From: Rhodobacter sp.
Lineage (GTDB): Bacteria > Pseudomonadota > Alphaproteobacteria > Rhodobacterales > Rhodobacteraceae
DNA: 10,883 bases
Assembly (NCBI GenBank): GCA_016704435.1
Contig: JADJAB010000039.1
Coordinates: forward strand, 1-10,883
Direction of reading: 5' to 3'
Shown: in pieces, positions 7,677 to 10,883 of the stretch
Layout: each line of letters starts with the position of its first letter
Numbering within the stretch: position 1 is the first letter of the stretch
Program-made: the position numbers and the translations under genes
Notes under the pieces: generated by a model
What the model was told of the DNA's origin: nothing
Seen by the model: the letters and a program-made list of their open reading frames with translations, nothing else
Database searches by the model: none

Positions 7677-7700
7677 CGGCCCGGGCATTGCCCCGGGCCG
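7677..7700 (+). terminator. GC-rich stem-loop after the binding-protein gene (attenuator or mRNA-stabilising hairpin)
   Basis: CGGCCCGGG (7677-7685) and CCCGGGCCG (7692-7700) form a perfect 9-bp stem with a 6-base loop, 29 bases after the binding-protein stop and 72 bases before the first ATPase start. Only TT...TT follows, not a full T-run, so complete termination is unlikely. Such hairpins behind binding-protein genes commonly allow partial termination or protect the upstream mRNA, giving more binding protein than ATPase or permease. That role is inferred here. Confidence 0.5.
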
Positions 7701-7771
7701 TTGCCTTACGGAAGGGGCCGCCTGCACGGGGAATACCCCCGGCACCCATGGCAGGCCGACAGGGGAAGCAC

Positions 7772-8563
7772 ATGATCAAGGTCGAGAAGCTGCACAAGCA
7801 TTTCGGCGGCTTCCATGCCGTCGACGGCGCCTCGCTGGAGATTGCCACCGGGTCGATCACCGGGCTGATCGGGCCGAACGGTGCGGGCAAGACCACGCTG
7901 TTCAACGTGATCGCCGGGCGACTGCCGCCGACCTCGGGCCGCGTCATGATGGATGGCGAGGATATCACCGGCCTTCCGCCGCATGTGCTGTTCGAAAAGG
8001 GACTTCTGCGCACCTTCCAGATCGCGCATGAATTCGCCTCGATGACGGTGCGCGAGAACCTGATGATGGTGCCGCCGCGCCAGTCGGGTGAAAAGCTGTG
8101 GAACGCGTTGTTTTCCCGCGGAGCCATCGCCGAAGAGGAAGAACGCATCCGCGCCCGCGCCGACGAGGTGCTGGAGTTCCTGACCCTCAGCCATATCGCC
8201 GACCAGAAGGCCGGAATGATCTCGGGCGGGCAGAAGAAGCTGGTCGAACTGGGCCGCACCATGATGGTCGATGCCAAGGTGGTCTTCCTGGACGAGGTCG
8301 GCGCCGGCGTGAACCGCACCCTTCTCAACACCATCGGCGACGCCATCGTGCGCCTGAACAAGGAGCGCGGCTATACCTTCTGCGTCATCGAGCATGACAT
8401 GGATTTCATCGCCCGGCTGTGTGACCCGGTGATCTGCATGGCCGAGGGGCATGTGCTGGCGCAAGGCACCGTGGACGAAGTGAAGAACGACGAACGGGTG
8501 ATCGAGGCCTATCTGGGCACTGGCCTGAAGAACAAGCTGAAGCAGGAGCACGCCCATGGCTGA
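7772..8563 (+). CDS. ABC transporter ATP-binding protein, LivG-like
   Basis: A 263-residue cytoplasmic ATPase that would pair with the next gene's product to power uptake. Walker A GPNGAGKTT (34-42), Q-loop Gln at about 83 in RTFQIAHEF, signature ISGGQ (150-154, Ile in place of Leu), Walker B VVFLDE (170-175) and H-loop His at about 208 in VIEHDMDF. The C-terminal motif QGTVDEVKNDERVIEAYLG is the standard LivG ending. After the Walker B Glu the sequence is VGAGVN, where most relatives have P(A/M)AGLN: the Pro is replaced by Val. The start is ATG 7772, with AGGGGA (7761-7766) 5 bases upstream; the longer starts at 7688 (TTG, inside the hairpin) and 7748 lack a suitable site. It overlaps the next gene by 8 bases, indicating coupled translation. 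Confidence 0.92.
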   Translation: MIKVEKLHKHFGGFHAVDGASLEIATGSITGLIGPNGAGKTTLFNVIAGRLPPTSGRVMMDGEDITGLPPHVLFEKGLLRTFQIAHEFASMTVRENLMMVPPRQSGEKLWNALFSRGAIAEEEERIRARADEVLEFLTLSHIADQKAGMISGGQKKLVELGRTMMVDAKVVFLDEVGAGVNRTLLNTIGDAIVRLNKERGYTFCVIEHDMDFIARLCDPVICMAEGHVLAQGTVDEVKNDERVIEAYLGTGLKNKLKQEHAHG

Positions 8564-9269
8564 GCCCTTCCTGATCGGCGAGGCCATGACCGGCGGCTAT
8601 GGCGCGGTCGATATCCTGCACAGCTGCACCATCGCGGTGGAACCGGGCGAGATCGCGGTGATCGTCGGCCCCAATGGCGCGGGCAAGTCCACAGCGATGA
8701 AGGCGGTCTTCGGCATGCTGACCCTGCGCCAGGGCAATGTGCGGCTGGCGGGCGAGGATATCTCGGGGCTGACGCCGCAGGCGCGGGTCCGCAAGGGCAT
8801 GGGCTTCGTGCCGCAGACCTCGAATATCTTCACCACCATGACGGTCGAGGAAAACCTGGAAATGGGCGCCTTCATCCGCGAGGACGACCGGATCGCCGAG
8901 ACCATGGGCCAGGTCTATGACCTGTTCCCGATCCTCAAGGAAAAGCGGTTCCAGAAGGCGGGCGAGTTGTCGGGCGGGCAACGCCAGCAGGTCGCCGTCG
9001 GACGCGCGCTGATGACCCAACCCAAGGTGCTGATGCTGGACGAACCCACCGCCGGGGTCAGCCCGATCGTGATGGACGAGTTGTTCGACCGCATCATCGA
9101 GATTGCCCGCACCGGCATTTCCATCCTGATGGTGGAACAGAATGCGCGGCAGGCGCTGGCCATCGCCCACAAGGGCTTTGTGCTGGTGCAGGGCGCCAAC
9201 CGGTTCACCGACACCGGCCAGGCGCTTCTGGCCGACCCCGAAGTGCGCAAGTCGTTCCTGGGGGGCTGA
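8556..9269 (+). CDS. ABC transporter ATP-binding protein, LivF-like
   Basis: A 237-residue second ATPase subunit of the importer. Walker A GPNGAGKST (38-46), Q-loop Gln at about 87 in FVPQTSNIF, signature LSGGQ (138-142) and Walker B VLMLDEP (158-164) followed by TAGVSP. The switch position reads VEQN (193-196), Gln in place of His, which is usual for LivF proteins. The family's N-terminal GYGAVDILH motif is present. ATG 8556 lies within the end of the preceding gene (8-base overlap), with AGGAG (8544-8548) 7 bases upstream, so the two ATPases are probably made in equal amounts. The next open frame begins 3 bases after the stop. Confidence 0.93.
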   Translation: MAEPFLIGEAMTGGYGAVDILHSCTIAVEPGEIAVIVGPNGAGKSTAMKAVFGMLTLRQGNVRLAGEDISGLTPQARVRKGMGFVPQTSNIFTTMTVEENLEMGAFIREDDRIAETMGQVYDLFPILKEKRFQKAGELSGGQRQQVAVGRALMTQPKVLMLDEPTAGVSPIVMDELFDRIIEIARTGISILMVEQNARQALAIAHKGFVLVQGANRFTDTGQALLADPEVRKSFLGG

Positions 9270-9272
9270 GAG

Positions 9273-9584
9273 ATGAAGCTTCGACATCTGGCCCTCGCGA
9301 CCCTTCTGTCGGAAGCCGTGGCGGCGCCCACCCTTGCCGAAAGCTGGACCTGCGTTTTCGATCAGGATTGCGAAATGGGCCAGCAGTGCATCGCGCTGTC
9401 GCCGCCCAGGAATGCCTGGCTTTCGGCAGATGCCGGAGGTGGCTACAGTCTCGAGCTTGACGGACAAGTCGCTGCCATTGCCGAGACTGGCCGCTTCGAG
9501 AACGCCTTGTCCTTCGCGGGTACGCCCAGCCCGAACAATGTCATCTTGCTGACCGTCCACACCTTGAAGGGGAAGCCGCCCTGA
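9273..9584 (+). CDS. Small exported cysteine-containing protein of unknown function inside the transporter operon (probably frameshifted near its end)
   Basis: I do not recognise this family. The 103 residues as read begin with a signal peptide, MKLRHLALATLLSEAVAAPT then LA|ES (cleavage near 23), and continue with SWTCVFDQDCEMGQQC, three closely spaced cysteines, then short beta-strand-like stretches (GGYSLELDGQVAAIAETG; NNVILLTVHTLKGK). The start is 3 bases after the LivF-like stop and the gene points the same way, so it is cotranscribed. The frame stops at 9582-9584. From 9578 another frame gives 26 further protein-like codons (ALTVHYTSPTAFF ... GTCTKEPG) with a fourth cysteine and stops at 9656-9658 in a TGATG overlap with the LivH-like start. 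A lost base just before 9578 (for example CCC to CC near 9576) would explain this; the intact protein would have about 128 residues. A periplasmic accessory role is possible but unproven. Confidence 0.65.
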   Translation: MKLRHLALATLLSEAVAAPTLAESWTCVFDQDCEMGQQCIALSPPRNAWLSADAGGGYSLELDGQVAAIAETGRFENALSFAGTPSPNNVILLTVHTLKGKPP

Positions 9585-9641
9585 CCGTCCATTACACATC
9601 GCCCACCGCGTTCTTCGCCAACACGATGCGTGGCACCTGCA

Positions 9642-9648
9642 CAAAGGA
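9642..9648 (+). promoter_or_regulatory. Ribosome binding site of the LivH-like gene
   Basis: CAAAGGAGC contains a strong AAGGAG core 9-10 bases before the ATG at 9658. In the shifted frame of the preceding small gene these bases are also coding, which would couple translation of the two genes. Confidence 0.6.
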
Positions 9649-9657
9649 GCCCGGCTG

Positions 9658-10662
9658 ATGGATATCCTGAACGCCCTTGTGGCTTTTTCCAATTATATCC
9701 TCGTCCCCGGCCTGGCCTATGGTAGCCAACTGGCGCTGGGGGCGCTGGGGGTGACGCTGGTGTTCGGCGTCCTGCGGTTCTCCAACTTCGCCCATGGCGA
9801 CACCATGGCCTTCGGCACCGCCTTCGTGATCCTGTTCACCTGGTGGTTCCAGTCGATGGGCATCACGGCGGGGCCGCTGCCGACGGCGCTGCTGGCGCTG
9901 CCTTTCGGCATTGCGGTGACTGCGGCGATGCTTCTGGCCACCGACCGGGTGGTCTACCGGTTTTATCGCCAGCAACGGGCCAAGCCGATCATCCTGGTCA
10001 TCGTCTCGGCGGGGGTGATGTTCGTGATGAACGGGCTGGTGCGGATGATCATCGGCACCTCGGACAAGGTCTTTACCGACGGCGCGCGGATGGCGCTGAA
10101 CCCGGCCGATTTCAAGGAATGGACCGGTCTGGCCGAGCCGCTGGCGATCAAGACCACGGCGGTCGTGTCGGTGGTGGTGGCGCTGATCTCGGTCGCGCTC
10201 CTGTTCTGGTTCCTGCAAAAGACCCGCACCGGCAAATCGATGCGGGCCTATTCCGACAACGAGGATCTTGCGCTGTTGTCGGGCATCAACCCCGACAAGG
10301 TGGTGGCGGTGACCTGGATCATTGCCGCCGCGCTGGCAACCATTGCGGGCACGCTGTACGGGCTGGACAAGTCGTTCCGCGTCTTCGTCTATTTCGGCCT
10401 GCTGCTGCCGATCTTCGCCTCGGCCATCGTCGGTGGCCTGGGTTCGCCCCTGGGGGCCATCATCGGCGGCTATGTCATCGCCTTTTCCGAACTGATCGTG
10501 ACCAATGCCTGGAAGAAGGTGGCCGGCTACCTGGCGCCGGACAGCTGGCTGGGCGACGGGCTCTATCAGGCGCTGTCGACCGACTACAAGGTGGCGGTCA
10601 GTTTCGTGATCCTCATCATCGTGCTTCTGTTCAAGCCGACCGGCATCTTCGGAGCGAAGTGA
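9658..10662 (+). CDS. ABC transporter permease, LivH-like
   Basis: A 334-residue inner-membrane permease of the BPD_transp_2 (LivH/LivM) family. Hydrophobic segments are visible at about residues 8-38, 48-66, 72-95, 110-132, 165-187, 214-234, 242-282 and 312-328, consistent with a polytopic channel subunit. The N-terminal LALGALGVTLVFGVLRFSNFAHGD (about 25-48) is a hallmark of LivH proteins. The cytoplasmic coupling loop TGKSMRAYSDNEDLALLSGI (191-210) is where an ATPase subunit would dock. GGLGSPLGAIIGG (259-271) and the terminal FKPTGIFG are also standard. The ATG at 9658 follows an AAGGAG site and shares its A with a TGA of the upstream shifted frame. A LivM-like gene begins 1 base after the stop. 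Substrate cannot be deduced from the permease. Confidence 0.93.
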   Translation: MDILNALVAFSNYILVPGLAYGSQLALGALGVTLVFGVLRFSNFAHGDTMAFGTAFVILFTWWFQSMGITAGPLPTALLALPFGIAVTAAMLLATDRVVYRFYRQQRAKPIILVIVSAGVMFVMNGLVRMIIGTSDKVFTDGARMALNPADFKEWTGLAEPLAIKTTAVVSVVVALISVALLFWFLQKTRTGKSMRAYSDNEDLALLSGINPDKVVAVTWIIAAALATIAGTLYGLDKSFRVFVYFGLLLPIFASAIVGGLGSPLGAIIGGYVIAFSELIVTNAWKKVAGYLAPDSWLGDGLYQALSTDYKVAVSFVILIIVLLFKPTGIFGAK

Positions 10663-10663
10663 C

Positions 10664-10883
10664 ATGGCCCTGCACCGCAACATCCTTCTGTTCGCCGGCG
10701 TCGCGCTTCTTTTCATCCTGACCGGGATGTTTCAAAGCTGGAACCTGTCGCTGAACATCCTGAACCTGGCGCTGCTGTCGGCCATCATGGCCGTCGGGGT
10801 GAACATCCAGTGGGGCTATGCGGGACTGTTCTCCACCGGAATCGTCGGCTCGGTGGCGCTGGGGGGGCTGGCGGTCGTGCTGG
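10664..10883 (+). CDS. ABC transporter permease, LivM-like, N-terminal part (cut by window end)
   Basis: The frame opens at ATG 10664, 1 base after the LivH-like stop, with GGAG (10651-10654) 9 bases upstream, and stays open to the window edge (73 codons). The visible part is hydrophobic: a first membrane segment NILLFAGVALLFILTGMF, then LNLALLSAIMAVGVNIQWGYAGLFSTGIVG. The NIQWGYAGLFSTG part matches the LivM-type motif usually written N...GYAGQ.S.G. The protein would form the channel with the LivH-like subunit. The usual length is about 300-430 residues, so most of the gene lies outside the window. Confidence 0.9.
   Translation, partial: MALHRNILLFAGVALLFILTGMFQSWNLSLNILNLALLSAIMAVGVNIQWGYAGLFSTGIVGSVALGGLAVVL

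Noticed and set aside
7688..7771. N-terminal extension of the LivG-like ATPase to TTG 7688 or ATG 7748
   Set aside because: The extension overlaps the GC hairpin and has no family similarity; the ATG at 7772 has a proper ribosome binding site and gives the family's normal N-terminus.
8406..9692. Long minus-strand open frame (428 codons) opposite the ATPase and small-protein genes
   Set aside because: Shadow of the real plus-strand genes; composition typical of antisense high-GC frames and no ribosome binding site or motif.
1..10883. tRNA, rRNA, CRISPR array, insertion sequence or phage genes
   Set aside because: I looked for cloverleaf-like arms, regularly spaced repeats, transposase motifs and flanking terminal repeats and saw none.

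Overview
The window is high-GC DNA from an alphaproteobacterium, most probably a member of the Rhodobacterales (Paracoccus/Rhodobacter-like). The clues are GC-rich codon use, a class II (plant-type) DAHP synthase, a GATase-like AraC regulator, a PQQ sugar dehydrogenase and a branched-chain amino acid type ABC operon. This placement is inference from protein style; no marker gene is present.

Left part (1-3489): the C-terminal end of a TPR protein (+), probably the repeat domain of a TolB/adenylate-cyclase-type regulator, faces a class II DAHP synthase gene (-) across a 392-bp gap that carries a strong hairpin (791-824). A divergent GATase1-like/AraC-family regulator (+) starts just beyond the synthase promoter. 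Both the synthase and the regulator read as complete, well conserved proteins only if one extra base is removed from each (near 1411-1413 and 3363-3364). As given, each is interrupted by a +1 frameshift.

Middle part (3490-6260): two minus-strand genes for exported proteins, an unrecognised 295-residue protein with a signal peptide and coiled coil, and a soluble PQQ-dependent aldose-type dehydrogenase. They are separated by about 590 bp with no convincing gene, holding a palindromic element and a T8 tract.

Right part (6452-10883): a plus-strand HAAT/Liv-type ABC importer operon in the order substrate-binding protein, ATPase (LivG-like), ATPase (LivF-like), small secreted protein, permease (LivH-like), permease (LivM-like, cut by the window edge). 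A GC-rich stem-loop lies between the binding-protein gene and the rest. This would be expected to let the binding protein be made in excess. The binding protein captures the solute in the periplasm, LivH/LivM form the channel and LivG/LivF power it.

The most unusual item is the small exported cysteine-containing protein inside the transporter operon (9273 onward). Its annotated stop at 9582-9584 appears to result from a one-base loss: shifting frame restores 26 more codons that end in a TGATG overlap with the LivH start. Three single-base indels in or beside short G/C runs within 11 kb make sequencing or assembly error a serious possibility for all three.
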